DNA from: Scenedesmus sp. ARA3
Lineage: Eukaryota; Chlorophyta; Chlorophyceae; Sphaeropleales; Scenedesmaceae
DNA: 64,000 nt
Assembly (NCBI GenBank): GCA_004335835.1
Contig: RWJK01001878.1
Location: 32,241-96,240, forward strand
Direction: 5' to 3'
Part shown: in pieces, positions 1 to 11,300 of the stretch
Layout: every line of letters begins with the position of its first letter
Position numbering within the stretch: position 1 is the first letter of the stretch
The notes under the pieces: generated by a model
Databases searched by the model: none
What the model was told of the DNA's origin: nothing
The model's input: only the letters and a program-made list of their open reading frames with translations
Position numbers and translations under genes: made by a program

Positions 1-1364
1 ACGGCTTTACGTTTTGACGTGGTGCATGGAGCGCCGCAGTTGCCTTCCCATCAGGTAGCATGCACGTGGCACATCATACAAGGCGGGTGGGTAACCCCCA
101 CCTGCTGCCTGGTGAAGGCGGTGAGGGGGTCTGGGTGGTCTACCCCTCACCAATAGAGAGGCAATAACAGTCGTAGTTTCTGCTCCGTACGGGGCGCGGT
201 TGCCGATGCCGATGACAAGGTATGGCTAACAAGCAGACGATTAATATTATTATCACACAAAGCGGTGTCCTGCTTAACGCGTACAGCCAACGCGTACAGC
301 CAACATACAAACGCGGTTCACCACGCTGCACCAAGCAGCCAAGCTGCCACATTGCGCCACGAAGCCTCCAAGCCAACAACCCAGCAGATCAAGCCAGGCG
401 CGCCGGCACATGCCTCATCGCCTCGTTGCCTGCTGTCCTGCAGGAGTGCAGCGCAATATGCTGCATTGTGCTGCTGCAATGCGTGTTCCCTGCAATTTTT
501 TTATACAGCGCGCAGGGCGCCACATCAACGCATCATCGTCAACTGCTGCTGCCCTTCCGCTTGCGGCTGGATCTGCTGGGCTGCTGCTCGCTGTACATGC
601 TGTCTATGTATGTCTCCAGCTCGTCCCCATCTCCATACCCCTCCCCTTCCAGTGGCGGCAGCTGCAAGTGCTCGTCAGGGGGCGTGTCCTACAAGCAGCA
701 TTCAGAGGGAAGCAGCAGGTTTGTGCACATGAGCGTCACAGCAACACCTCCAGAGCGTGCAAGGCAGCCGGCCCCACCCCCAGCCAGTGAGTAACTGAGT
801 GACTACCCAAGCAGCTCTGCAGCTCCTGGGTAGGCTAAGGCTAAGAAGGCGTGTGTGGCCAGCGGCGGCGCCCCTGGGCTCCACACCTCTACCCGACCCC
901 CAGCCACCAAGTCTCACGACTTCGATGCATGCAGCAGCTGGCAACAGCGCTGCAGACAGCAAAACCGCTGTCGACATAGTCTGGCTGCTCGATGCATGCA
1001 GCAGCTGCAGCAGAACCCTCTAATAACACACCTTTGGCTCGATGCATGCAGCAGCTGGCAACCACGCTGCAGACAGCACCACCGCCCCTCAACACAGCCA
1101 CACCACCAACATCTGAACAGCACTGGCGCCCCAAACCATGCAGCAGCACCGTGACACACTGCCACATCCACTCACCACGAAGCGGCCGCCCTGATGCACC
1201 ACAAAGTACTCGTCCATCAAGCCTCCAGCGCCAGCAGCAGCAGCGCCCCAGCCGCCGCGTCGGTGGCCTTGCCTGTCTAGGGCCCTGGCCACGTCAAACA
1301 GACCCTCCAAGTAATTGGTGCATGCAGCAGCTAGCAACAGCGCTGCAGACAGCAGAACCGCCCC
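1..1364. other. 3' flank of TRF4-like gene, repeat-rich
   Basis: No convincing gene is seen. Short copies of a unit starting gcatgcagcagctggcaac occur near 926, 992, 1045 and 1320. From about 1041 they belong to a roughly 270-bp tandem unit that also contains a copy of the last exon of the neighbouring minus-strand gene. Open frames here are short and lack recognisable domains. A further 3' exon of the poly(A) polymerase gene could lie here, but I cannot define one. Confidence 0.5.
1148..1320 (-). repeat. Echo copy of TRF4 last exon
   Basis: Closely matches 1416-1586, which encodes NYLEGLFDVARALDRQGHRR and the following Gly/Ala-rich segment. Both belong to a tandem unit of about 270 bp. A handful of substitutions separate the copies. 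Confidence 0.85.
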
Positions 1365-3364
1365 TCAACAAAGCCAAGCAATGAACACGCAATCAGCACT
1401 GCCGCCCGAAACCACGCAGCACACACTCCCACATCCACCCACCACAAAGCGGCCGCCCTGCTGCACCACAAAGTACTCGTCCATCAAGCCTCCAGCACCA
1501 GCAGCAGCAGCGCCCCAGCCGCCGCGCCGGTGGCCCTGCCGGTCTAGGGCCCTCGCCACATCAAACAGACCTTCCAGGTAATTGATGCGGCCGCTGCTGC
1601 TGCCCCTGCTGGATTGTGCGAGGGACTCCAGCCGCCGCGCTGCTTTGCTGAAGGCCATCTGCACAGCGATGATGCGGTAGCTGCCAGAGGCCACGTCGCG
1701 GCCTGCAGCAGCAGCAGCAGCAGCAGGGCAGCCAGTGGTTGGTACGCAGCTCTGTGAGAGTCCATTGGAAAAACAATTTTAACGGTGTCATCATGGCAGG
1801 GGTGCAGCAGCCGCTGAAGTGGCTGTCACTGGGTGAATCAATGCAGCCGCGCCAAGCTGTCCCTTAGGAGCAACGGTTGTATAGTTGCAAGAGCGTAACA
1901 TACAGGGCAGATACTCACCTGTGAGTGGGGCTTCTAGGATGCACCGCCCAGAGCTGTTCTTAGGTGGGGCGACAGCTGCACAAAATACATCCATAATACG
2001 AAGTTATCATGAGGTAGTTGCAAGGGTTCATGCTCACCTGTGAGGGGGTCTTCCAGTATGAGCCGCCCTGAGCTGTCGCCTAGGTGCGACAGCTGTGAGC
2101 GCGCCACACAGCCGCCCAGCTGCACCGACACAGCGTCCTGCAAGCAACATACATGACCAGACATGAATGGCACACGATGTCTGGTGTCCTTGTTTAAAAT
2201 CAAAGACAGCATGCAGAAGATAGCCTCCCGACAGGACACCGCAGCGACCAGTTTTGCGTCTTTCTGACCATTTGTGTTTGATTGATTTGAGACATTGTGT
2301 TTGAGTACAGGGTGTCAGCTAGGCCCCCTCAGGCTCCGTCCCTCACTCTGTGCTACAAAATCTTGGCTGTCTGAATTGTCACTACAAAACATCACAATAG
2401 GCAGCATGGCAGCTACATTGCGCACTATCTGTTGCAGCATGGTATGCACAGCACAATGCACTTCACTTGATCACATGATGGCTTTGCCACACAGCGTGAA
2501 GACCATAGATGGGCAGCTGCTGCTCGTGGGGGACTGCCAAAGCAGCAAGCTCAAGCACAGCAGCAGGAAACGATGCCCTGTTGCTTTTATTACAGCATCT
2601 TATCAATACTACTTGTAACACGCTTCTTCTGCCTCACTGCTGAGCAAGCTGACGTTCTTATGCTCACCCTGTGCACGTCAAAGTCGTCCCCGAAGCGCAC
2701 CAGGAAGCTGTACAGCGTCTCCCCTAGGTCAAACACGTCATTGCCGTCCTGTCAGCAGCAGCAGCAGCAGCAGCAGATCAGCAGCAGCAGCAGATCAGCA
2801 GCAGCATAGCGCAGCTGATGGATGCCAGACAGCTGTGTTAAATGGCGCTGCCGTACAGTTCCGACATACAGCTGCTCACAAGTGTACACCTGCAGCCAGC
2901 CTGGCTCTTGCGCTGAAATCAGATGTTCACACCCAGGTTCACACCCAGATTCACACCCAAACTCACCCGCAGCTCGTCCATGATGTGTGCCAGCACCATG
3001 TTGGTGAGAGCAAAGCTGCTGATGCCGCATTACACCCTGCTGCAAGAGTTCACACCCAAGTTCACACTCAACTTCACACCCTACTTCACACCCATTCTCA
3101 CCCGCAGCTCGTCCATGATGTGTGCCAGCACCATGTTGGTCAGCGCAAAGCTGCTGATGCCGCCATTGGCCACCTCGTTGAGCCCGCAGCTGCGCAGGTA
3201 CACCTTGAGCACCAGCACCAGCGGAGCTAGGGAAGGGTACAGGCCAATCTGCACATAGCAGCAGCAGCAAGATGCATGAGGACGTGAGGCGAAAGCAACG
3301 AGCATGTGTACACCGTGAGCACCAGCACCAACGAAGCTAGCGGAGGGTACAGGCCGATCTGCAC

Positions 3365-3422
<58 letters not shown>

Positions 3423-4988
3423 CAGCAAGGTACATGAGGATGCAAGGCAATGGCAGGAGCATGTGTACACCTTGAGACCAGCACCAGCGGCGCCAGCTGG
3501 TTTGCAGAATCAGACGTAGTCTGAAAGGGCCGGCCACACTCCAACCACAACACACCTGCTGCGCAATGTAGTCTGCTGCGCGTGGGCCGCTGCTGTCTCC
3601 CAGGCTGATTCTGCCAGCATGCATCTGTGTGTCTCAGCTTCCGGAGGTTGTGCAGAAGGATTCTGTGCTCACCTATTGTGCGATGTAGTTTGCCGCGCGC
3701 CGCCCGCTGGTGTCGCCCAGGCTTATGCCAGTGCAGAAGCGCAACCCACAACCCAATTTGGAAGCACATACAATGCAACCTGCACACCTGCTGCGCGATG
3801 TAGTTTGCTGCGCGTGGGCCGCTGGTGTCACCCAGGCTGATGTCTGCCACCACGCGGCTGTTGGTCTCCAGCTTGATCAGAGGGATGCGCGCGGTGCGGA
3901 TGATGGTCATCTTGCTGATGGACAGCTTCTTCTGCCTGCAACCACATATGTAAAAGGACATGTTTGAGATGCATGTGCTGCTGTTGGCTGCTGCCTGTGG
4001 TGCGTGGCAGCACTAGCCTATTCTGGCAATGTCCACAGTGCGCTTTGCTGTTGCTGCAGACGAATGTTTGCTCTGTCAGTGCTGCTGCTACATCATCTGG
4101 CGAATGTCATTGCTGATGAAAAAATGCCAAGCATCCACGGTTGATGCTGCGCCTGCTGTTGGTGCTGCCAGCACCGCTGCTGCTGCTGCTGCTGCTGCTG
4201 CTTCAGATCTCTGGAAGCACACTCACTTGCGCAGCGCTGCTGCAATGCGGTCCAGGGCCCTGTATACCACTTTCTTGTCATTGTGGCTAAAACCGCCAGT
4301 GATCCGGCTGGGCTTAGCAAGCCCTGAGGATTGCAACAGCAGCACAGCAGTTTAGCAGCACCGCAAGCAGGTGATTTGATGTTGAAACCATTGTATGAAC
4401 ACGCATGCATGCAACCGCGACTGACATCCTTCACTGCTGCTTCTCTCTGCCATTCATCAGACTAAAATGCAGGCTCATCATTCACTCCAAACAACCCACC
4501 CAGCCCATCACCCCAGCTCACCTGTGAGCACCAAGTCCACGTCACTGTTCCATGTCGACAGCCCGTTCACAAAGCTGCCAAACGGCTGCACGCGAATGTG
4601 TGACACGTCCTCAAAGCTGCGCTTGGTGGCAGCAGCAACGCTGCAGCAGCAGGGGCGGCAGGCAGGCAGGTTGAGGTGAGCAGGCAAGCTGGCTGATTGC
4701 TGCTCATGACCTGGGCAGTCACAACAGCCCCCAGCCCAGCCCCCAGGTGAAAAACACACAACAACTCACGCTCAAGCTACACATGAGCGCCCCACGTGTC
4801 TGCACATGACAAAACTAAAGCATTTTTTTAAACAAAAAACGACAGAAAGCTATGCAGCCAGCGTGCTCACCACTGTATGACCCGCTGCTTCTCTGCACGC
4901 TCTGCTGGAGTGGGCACCACCTGCCCCGCAAACTCCACTACATCATAATGCAGCGGGCTGTACAGCGGCTTGGTTGACGGCTGCATCA

Positions 4989-5030
<42 letters not shown>

Positions 5031-5547
5031 CGGCAGCTGCATCATATGAGCTGTCTGCTGAAGACGGCGGCGACCCCTGCGGTTGCTGCTGCTGCTGCTG
5101 ACTACGGCTGTCATCGAACTCCTGCCACTGCTGCTGCTGCTGCTCCTTGTCTATGGTTGTGACGGCTTCAGTATCCGAGTCTCGTGCTGCTGCTCTGTGT
5201 CGCCAGGATCTGCTATAATGCCTGCTGGTTTGTAGCAGGAGTCCGGGAAGGGCTGGCAGTGCTGTCGCATGCTGCTGCGGCTGCTGCTGCTGCCGGCGTG
5301 GAAAGGCACAGTGCGCTGCTGCAGAGGTCTGAAAGCTGCTGTGCAGCGCTGCCTGTGCTTGCTGCAGCACATGCCAGTGCTGCTGGTGCAGGTGCTGCTG
5401 CTGCAGGAGGGCACTGCAGACATGGCTAGCCTTCTGCCGCACTGCTGCTGTGTGCATGGCACTGCCAGCATGCTGACCACATGCTACCAGCCGATGTTTC
5501 ATGTTAAACACACCAAGCTGGCACATTGGCGAGTTGCTGAGAACCAA
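1365..5547 (-). CDS. TRF4/PAPD5-like non-canonical poly(A) polymerase
   Basis: Nucleotidyltransferase of the DNA polymerase beta superfamily. Family members add short A or U tails to RNAs for surveillance and processing. Exons (minus strand): 5547-4871, 4640-4522, 4323-4227, 3935-3788, 3248-3102, 2748-2668, 2137-2038 and 1702-1365. All phases agree, giving about 568 residues. The first ~200 residues are low complexity with Gln and Ser runs. The catalytic helix-turn reads FGSFVNGLSTWNSDVDLVL, which supplies the Gly-Ser and two Asp. The third Asp is in SRVVADISLGDTSGPRAANY. The central/PAP-associated part includes PLVLVLKVYLRSCGLNEVANG, shortened here as GLNEVANGGISSF, then DVFDLGETLYSFLVRFGDDF. 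The catalytic triad looks intact. The C-terminal end after about 1590 is uncertain, because that exon runs into a tandem duplication and the true last splice site or stop may differ. The start is the first in-frame Met of the open frame. Confidence 0.85.
1912..1980 (-). repeat. Echo of TRF4 exon 7, 3' edge
   Basis: Diverged copy of the 3' end of exon 7 (2038-2137) including its donor. The genuine exon reads SSGRLILEDPLTG and the echo reads SSGRCILEAPLTG. It lies in the downstream intron, in the same orientation. Confidence 0.8.
2926..3100 (-). repeat. Echo of TRF4 exon 5, 3' edge, plus 12-bp repeats
   Basis: 2965-3030 duplicates the exon 5 end (FALTNMVLAHIMDELR plus donor) found at 3101-3164. 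Both donors are followed, on the minus strand, by a degenerate 12-bp repeat of the form gtgtgaacytgg (2926-2965 and 3048-3100). Confidence 0.8.
3307..3515 (-). repeat. Two echoes of TRF4 exon 5, 5' edge, with CAG run
   Basis: 3307-3368 and 3462-3515 repeat the start of exon 5 (LAPLVLVLKVYL region), the first with its acceptor. Between them lies a CAG run of about 18 units (3367-3420), which is CTG on the coding strand. Confidence 0.75.
3556..3726 (-). repeat. Two echoes of TRF4 exon 4, 3' edge
   Basis: 3671-3726 and 3556-3612 repeat the end of exon 4 (LGDTSGPRAANYIAQQ plus donor, genuine copy at 3788-3840) within the intron that follows exon 4. Confidence 0.8.
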
Positions 5548-6405
5548 ACAACGGAGCAGCCTGGTGAGAGCAGCAGCAGCCTGGTGATGCGCTAGTGCAG
5601 CCAGGATCGAGTGCTGGCTCTCACAGGTTGTGGTTTCTCATGACTGCATGTTTGTAAAGAGTTGCGGCAGTCACTCTCGACTCCCTCAGGCCCAGTACAG
5701 GCAGAGCGTGAGGTTCGTGGTGGAAACGGGCAAGTGCCAAGGTGAAGAAGTTTGATTAGCAGCTTTCTTGAACTACCACGATCTCTTCAGCGAGAGTATG
5801 GGGCAATGTGCATGCGTGCCGAGGCAAAGTGTGGTTTGTGGAGCAGGCCCTGCGGGGCACGCTGTAACTTGCTAGCCACGACCTCTCACGCAAAGCAAAT
5901 AGCAAGGACCATACTTACAGTGTAAGCCATGCCACGGCACCAGGGAAAGCCCCATGTTGAGTGTGTGACAGTCATTTGAACTGTCTGTTGCTGCACATGA
6001 AGCAGGTACGGAACAGCCATCCGTCGCAACGTATGCAAGACGTCGTGTCGTGCAGTCGATATTAACTTACCGTCACGCTCTCTTGGCTGCTTCTAACATC
6101 TGCCGTTGTCTGTGACCAACCGAGTCCTCAGCCCTGCTCAGCAGTGCTGAGCGCCAGACGACTGAAAACCAAGACGAACTAGTACAGATACACTAGATGT
6201 GGCAGTGCTGTTCTTATTTGTGCTTGCAGCGTGTTGTGGTCGTCGTAGAGCACACATCAGCAAGTAGACCGGGCAGCTGCTGCACACAGCAGTAGTCTTG
6301 AGACACACTATAGCCTTCAGCTGCAACCAACAGTCTGCATGGTGTGCATCAGCTAGCTTTTGCGCACCTGCTGCCATCAGCAGTAGCCGCAGGGCTGCTG
6401 GCAGA
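5548..6405. promoter_or_regulatory. Shared divergent upstream region
   Basis: Intergenic region of about 0.86 kb between the minus-strand poly(A) polymerase gene and the plus-strand coiled-coil gene, so it should hold both promoters and 5' UTRs. No TATA box or other specific element could be assigned with confidence. Confidence 0.5.
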
Positions 6406-9400
6406 ATGCGTCAGCACGGCGCTGCTGGCATCACCTCAGTGGAGCAGCTGCTGTCATCAAAGACGTTCCTGGGCAGTCTGACTGATGCTGAGCGGGCGAG
6501 CATCTTTGGAACAGAGGCTCGTCACAGCAGCCCTGTGCGCCATGCAAGTGCGTAGTGCATGCCAACGGCACTCAAGTGCCTGGCAATCCTGAAACTCTTT
6601 GCCGGAGCACTCAACCGTCCACCAGCCGAGGCAGTTACTTTGTTGCCTGGCTGCCAGCTCGTCCCCTCAATGCATACAATTCAGCAGCATTACCTATGGC
6701 ATGCTTGTCGTCTGCTCGGCAGCGCGACCTCTCGACAGCTTGTGCAAACGGTGCCAACCCCTGCCCGCTCCACTGCCTTATCCACCATGCAGGTTCGCTC
6801 TCGCCAAGGGCTGAAGCAGCAGCGCTTGCAGGAGCAGCTGCAGCAGCAAGCTGGGAGGCCTGCCTAGACGCCACTGAGGCACAGCAGTGGCCCCACAGCA
6901 ACTCCTGCAGCCCCAGCAAGCAGCAGCTGCTGCTGTACCAGCACGCGGCTGGCCTCGACAGCTGCCAGCAGCAACAGTCGCAGCATCGCCCTGTGGCAGC
7001 TGGTGCAGTAGGCAGCAGGTCGCCACCATCAGCAAATGGCTGGGACGCGCTGCGCCAGCAGAGCCATGTGCTGCTGGCTGATAATGAGCAGCTGCAGCGG
7101 GACAACAGGGTGCTGCAGAAGCAGAAGGAGCAGCTGCAGGCTAAGGTAAGCGGCGTTGCTGCGTGCTGCTTGCCGCTTTCAAGTAGTACGACCTGCCACA
7201 GGGCTGCATGTGAAAATGTCTGCAAGCTTGAAGCTGTGGTCAATGAGATCAAGCGTGATTAAACTTATGTGCCCTGCCTGCATGGCTTGTAGCTGCTGCA
7301 GTTGCTCATAGCCGTGCTTTGTCACTGTAAGCTGCTGGCTTCCCTGCTCTGCTGCGTGCAGTCCTTGTCAACACGTTTGCCTGTACATTTAAACGCTGCT
7401 GCAGATCACAGGGCTGCAGAACCAGGTCACCATGCTGCTGGCAAACCAGCGCTCAGCAGCAGAGGGCAGCAGCAAGCTCGCGGCTCTAGAAGGCGTGATT
7501 GGGCGCTTGCAGGCAACACTGTCACACATATCTGCCATGGCTGGCAAGGCAGCGCAGGAGAACAGCGCGCTACTGTGTGAGAACCAGCAGCTGGCTGCAG
7601 AGCGGGCGCAGCTGCAGGAGGCGGTGCAGCAGCTGCAGGTGGGTATGTCGAGGATTCAGCTCAGCTGCAGCTGCAGATCACAACCACCTGCTTGATCGCA
7701 GATCAGCAGCGGCAGCAGCAGCTGGCTGTTGAGCCCAGGTGGTGTTGACTAAATTTGAACTAATTGCCTCTTGTGCTGTGTGTGTTTGTGTGGCAGGCGC
7801 GCACGCGTGCGCTAGAGGCCGATCTTCTGGTGAAGATTGCAGCATCAAGCCAGGAAGCGGCAGACGCTGCAGCTGCTGCAGCAGTTGCGGACCCGCTGCT
7901 GCTGCTGCCTGGCAAGGGTGGCCTGGCAGGTCCTGCGGCAAGCAGCGGCAGTGTGGCAGGCGGCAGTAATGGAAACAGCAAGGTGCGTCCTTGAAAACGA
8001 CCAATTCACGCAATGCTTCTTGAGTACCTAAAAACTCAGCAGCTGCGCGATGCTGGTTGAGCCACTGTTGATTGTGACTGTGTGCACATCAAGGGCAGTA
8101 CTGTAGATCAAGCGCAGCAGGTGGTTGCTGCCGTTGGGGTGTTGAGTCTCATACCATGCCCAGTGGGCAGTTCCTGCAGTCAGCACCAGCAGGCTGGCGC
8201 ATTGTTGCATTGCGGGCTTGAACATGCTCCCACTGCTCCCCAACGTATGTTGCCTCTCTCCTCTCTGCTGTACTGCACGACATCCCCATCAGATCGGGCC
8301 AGCGCTGCAAGAGATCGCTTCCCTCAAGCGCTCCCGGGATGCACTGCAGCGGGAGGTGGCAAGGCTGCAGCAGCAGCTGTCAGCAGCTGAGCGGGGCGCG
8401 CAGGCGGCTGCAGCAGCAGCGGCAGCAGAGCGCGCACGCGCAGCACGCAATGGGGGCCAGGGGCAGAACAAGCTGGCAGCAGCACTGCAGCGGCTGAAGG
8501 CTGTCACTGCCAGGGAGCAGCAGCAGGCGGCAACACTGCAGGAGGTGCGTTTATATACTACATTTTTTTTTATTTTTGGCTGTATGCAGGGCATGCACGG
8601 CTTGCAAATCATGCTGCTGAGCCTTCGCAGTTCCAGTGTTTTTGGTGTTGCCTACCTGATAGTCTCTTGCTAAGGCAGGCTAGTTGACTCAGCTGCTGCT
8701 GCTGCTCACGATGATGATGCGATGCTGCTTCTGGTGCTTGTGCAGAGGGAGGAGTACATATCACGGCTTGAGCAGTGCCTGCTGGACCAGCACAAGCAGC
8801 TGACGCAGCTGGCGACTGCTGCCAGCAAGGGTAGGCGCACAGGTGCAGCCGCAGCAGCTGCTGGGCTGTCCGTGCAGCTGCAGGAGGTGGCCAGGATAAC
8901 TCCAGCAGCTGCTGCTGGGCAATGGGCAGGGTCTCCAAGAGGTGCTGCTGCTGCTGGTGGCGAGGCACCCAGCAGCAGCAGCCCTGGCAGCCCTGCTGCT
9001 GCACGTGGTCACATTTTCGGCGAGGATGCGGCTGCAGCTGGTGCTGCTGTGACTGCTGTTGCTGCAGGCCGGTCGAGTCCGCGCAGCTTTGAGGAGCTAC
9101 ATGAGCAGCAGCAGCTGCTGCAGCATCAGTGGCAGCAGCAGCAGCAACAGGTGCAGCGTGCTGCGGTGGCGGAGGGTGGCAGCACGCAGGCTGCTGCTGC
9201 AGCAGCACGTGCTGCTGTGGCTAGGCAGTGCAGGGATGCTCAGCTGCGGGCGAGTGGTGGCAGGCCGGGCTCAGCGTCGAAGGTATCATCACCCGCAGCA
9301 ATGACAGCAGCCACGTCTCCACTTAGGGAGCGTGCACAGTCACCGCCTAGGCAGCAGCAGCATCAGGGGACATGCGTGCCAGGCCACTCCAGTACAGACA

Positions 9401-10581
9401 TGTTTGATGGTACACAGCAGCAGCAGCAGTTGAAAGGCTTGCAGCAGTTGCAGAGCTCTAAGCTGCAGCACTGGCAGCAGCAGCAACAGCAGAAGCACCA
9501 CCACCATAGTGCTGGCAGCCTGCTCCGCACTGCAAACTCTGCCGGCAGCCTAGCTAGAGGTCCCATGGGCTCAGCAGCCGTCAACAGCAGCAGTAAAGGC
9601 AGCACCCCTCCAGGAGCCGGAGGCACCGGCAGCGGCAGCAGCATACGCCGCGGCAACAGCAGCAGCTCTGCTGTGCGCAATGCACAGGGCAATGCAGCTG
9701 GCGGCTCGCCTGTCGCAGCTGCTCCCTCAGGAGGTGCTAAGACATCGCAGCTGCACCAGCTGCACATGCAGCGGCAGCGGCGGCTACGGGAGCTGCTGCA
9801 GCAGAAGCAGCAGCGGCAGCAGCAGCGGCTGCAACCTGGACAACGAGGCCAGCGGGGGCACTGTGCAGGTCCCTTGCAGCAGCAGCAGCAGCAGCAGCGG
9901 GCAGACAATGAAGATGAGGAGGAGGATGAGTTTGAGCCTAGCCCTTCACAACAAGCTGTTCCTGCACCTGTGGCTGGGATGCATGGCCGCACGCAAGAGG
10001 AGCAGCAGCATTGGCAGCAGCAGCAGCATGATGAGCGCGCCGCACAGGCGGAGTGGCAGCAGCTGCAGCAGCTGCTGCAGGATCCGGCTGCTAGCGGCAC
10101 CAGTCAGCATGCTGCTGGCTGGAACTCACACCTCGCTGCTGTGCACGGGAGCAGCAGCCATTCGCAGTATGCGCAGCAGCAGCAGCGGCAGCAGCAGCAG
10201 CAGCAGCATGTCCTGCAGGAGGCTTCCCTGGCATCTGGCTTGGGGCTGGCAGCTGCTGACGTCGCAGCAGCCTGCATCGGATCACCGCGGCGTCACCTCA
10301 GCATGTCACCTCCACACAATGCACACAGCAGCCTCCAATGCACCGCGCAGGAGCTGCTGAGCAGAAGTTGTACTGCTGCGAGTTCTGCTAGGCTGCAGGG
10401 CAGCCAGCAGCTGGCCAGGTTGCTGCCAGCTCAGCTGTCGAGTTCTAACGGTGCCAGCCGGGAAGATGAGGAGGCTGCAGCGTATGAGGCGCGGCTGGTG
10501 GCGCAGGTGCTGGAGATGGAGCGCAGCATGCAGGCGCTGCAGAGCCAGCTGATGCATGCCAACTGCAGCGACAGGGAGTGA
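6406..10581 (+). CDS. Large Q/A-rich coiled-coil protein, function unknown
   Basis: Exons 6406-6547, 6793-7145, 7405-7638, 7797-7982, 8293-8544 and 8746-10581 keep phase throughout and give about 1000 residues. No catalytic domain was recognised. Residues ~130-430 carry heptad-rich coiled-coil stretches (for example LLADNEQLQRDNRVLQKQKE, LQNQVTMLLANQRSAAEG, LQEIASLKRSRDALQREVAR). The last exon (~610 residues) is dominated by Gln, Ala and Ser runs, with an acidic patch EDEEEDEFEPSP. It ends in another short coiled coil (ARLVAQVLEMERSMQALQSQ). The ATG at 6406 is the only in-frame ATG ahead of the conserved-looking segment ITSVEQLLSSKTFLGSLTDAE. A structural or scaffold role (cytoskeletal, centrosomal or ciliary) is possible from the coiled coils alone, but that is inference. 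Confidence 0.75.
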
Positions 10582-10695
10582 ATTCATCGGCTGGCTGCTG
10601 TTGATGGTTGCTGGGTGGGTGGGCATGCTGCTGCCCGACAAACCTTTCAGTCAACTGCTTGAGACAGGGAAGTGCCTGGTGTTGCATGACGGCGT

Positions 10696-11300
10696 GAGGC
10701 GCGGCTGGTGGCGCAGGTGCTGGAGATGGAGCGCAGCATGCAGGCACCGCAGAGCCAGCTAATGCATGCTGGCTGCAGCGACAGGGAGCGACCGGCGCCA
10801 GCCCAGCCAGCTACTTTGCAGCCTGCAGATGCGGCGACGGCAGCAGCGACAGGGAGTGACGGACGCTAGCTTGCCAGCCAGTTGGTGTGCAGCCTGCAGC
10901 GTGACAAAACTGGCGCATCTGGTTTCTCAGGTGCTGGCGAACAAGGGCAGCATGCAGGCGCTGCAGAGCCAGTTTATGCACGCCGGCTGCAGCGACAGGG
11001 ACTGAAAGACGCTAGCTTGCCAGCCAGCTACTTTGCAGCCTGCAGCCTGGCAGGACGTCCAGCTGCGCTGGCATTGCTCAGCAGCTCCTGTGCGGCAGGA
11101 GGATACATATCATTTCACATCACCGATGCGGAGGCTGCAGCGTGTGGGGTGTGGCCAGGAAGGCGCGGCTGGTGGCGCAGGTGCTGGCGATGGAGCGCAG
11201 CATACATTGGCTGAAGAGCCAGCTGATGCACGCCGGCTGTAGCGACAGGCAGCGAATGCACCGGCTGGCTGCTGATGATGGTGGCTGGGTGGGTGGTCAG
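10696..11300 (+). repeat. Three downstream echoes of the coiled-coil gene's 3' end
   Basis: 10696-10795, about 10918-11005 and 11158-11300 are diverged copies of the last ~35 codons (genuine copy at about 10478-10580). They read for example ARLVAQVLEMERSMQAPQSQ and ARLVAQVLAMERSIHWLKSQ, each followed by MHAGCSDR. The third also repeats the 3' flank (cggctggctgctg and following). They are not joined to an open gene. Confidence 0.85.

Noticed and set aside
9363..10100. Long Cys-rich minus-strand open frame opposite the coiled-coil gene
   Set aside because: It is the antisense reading of CAG/GCA repeats in a well-supported plus-strand exon; it has no domain and no splice structure of its own.
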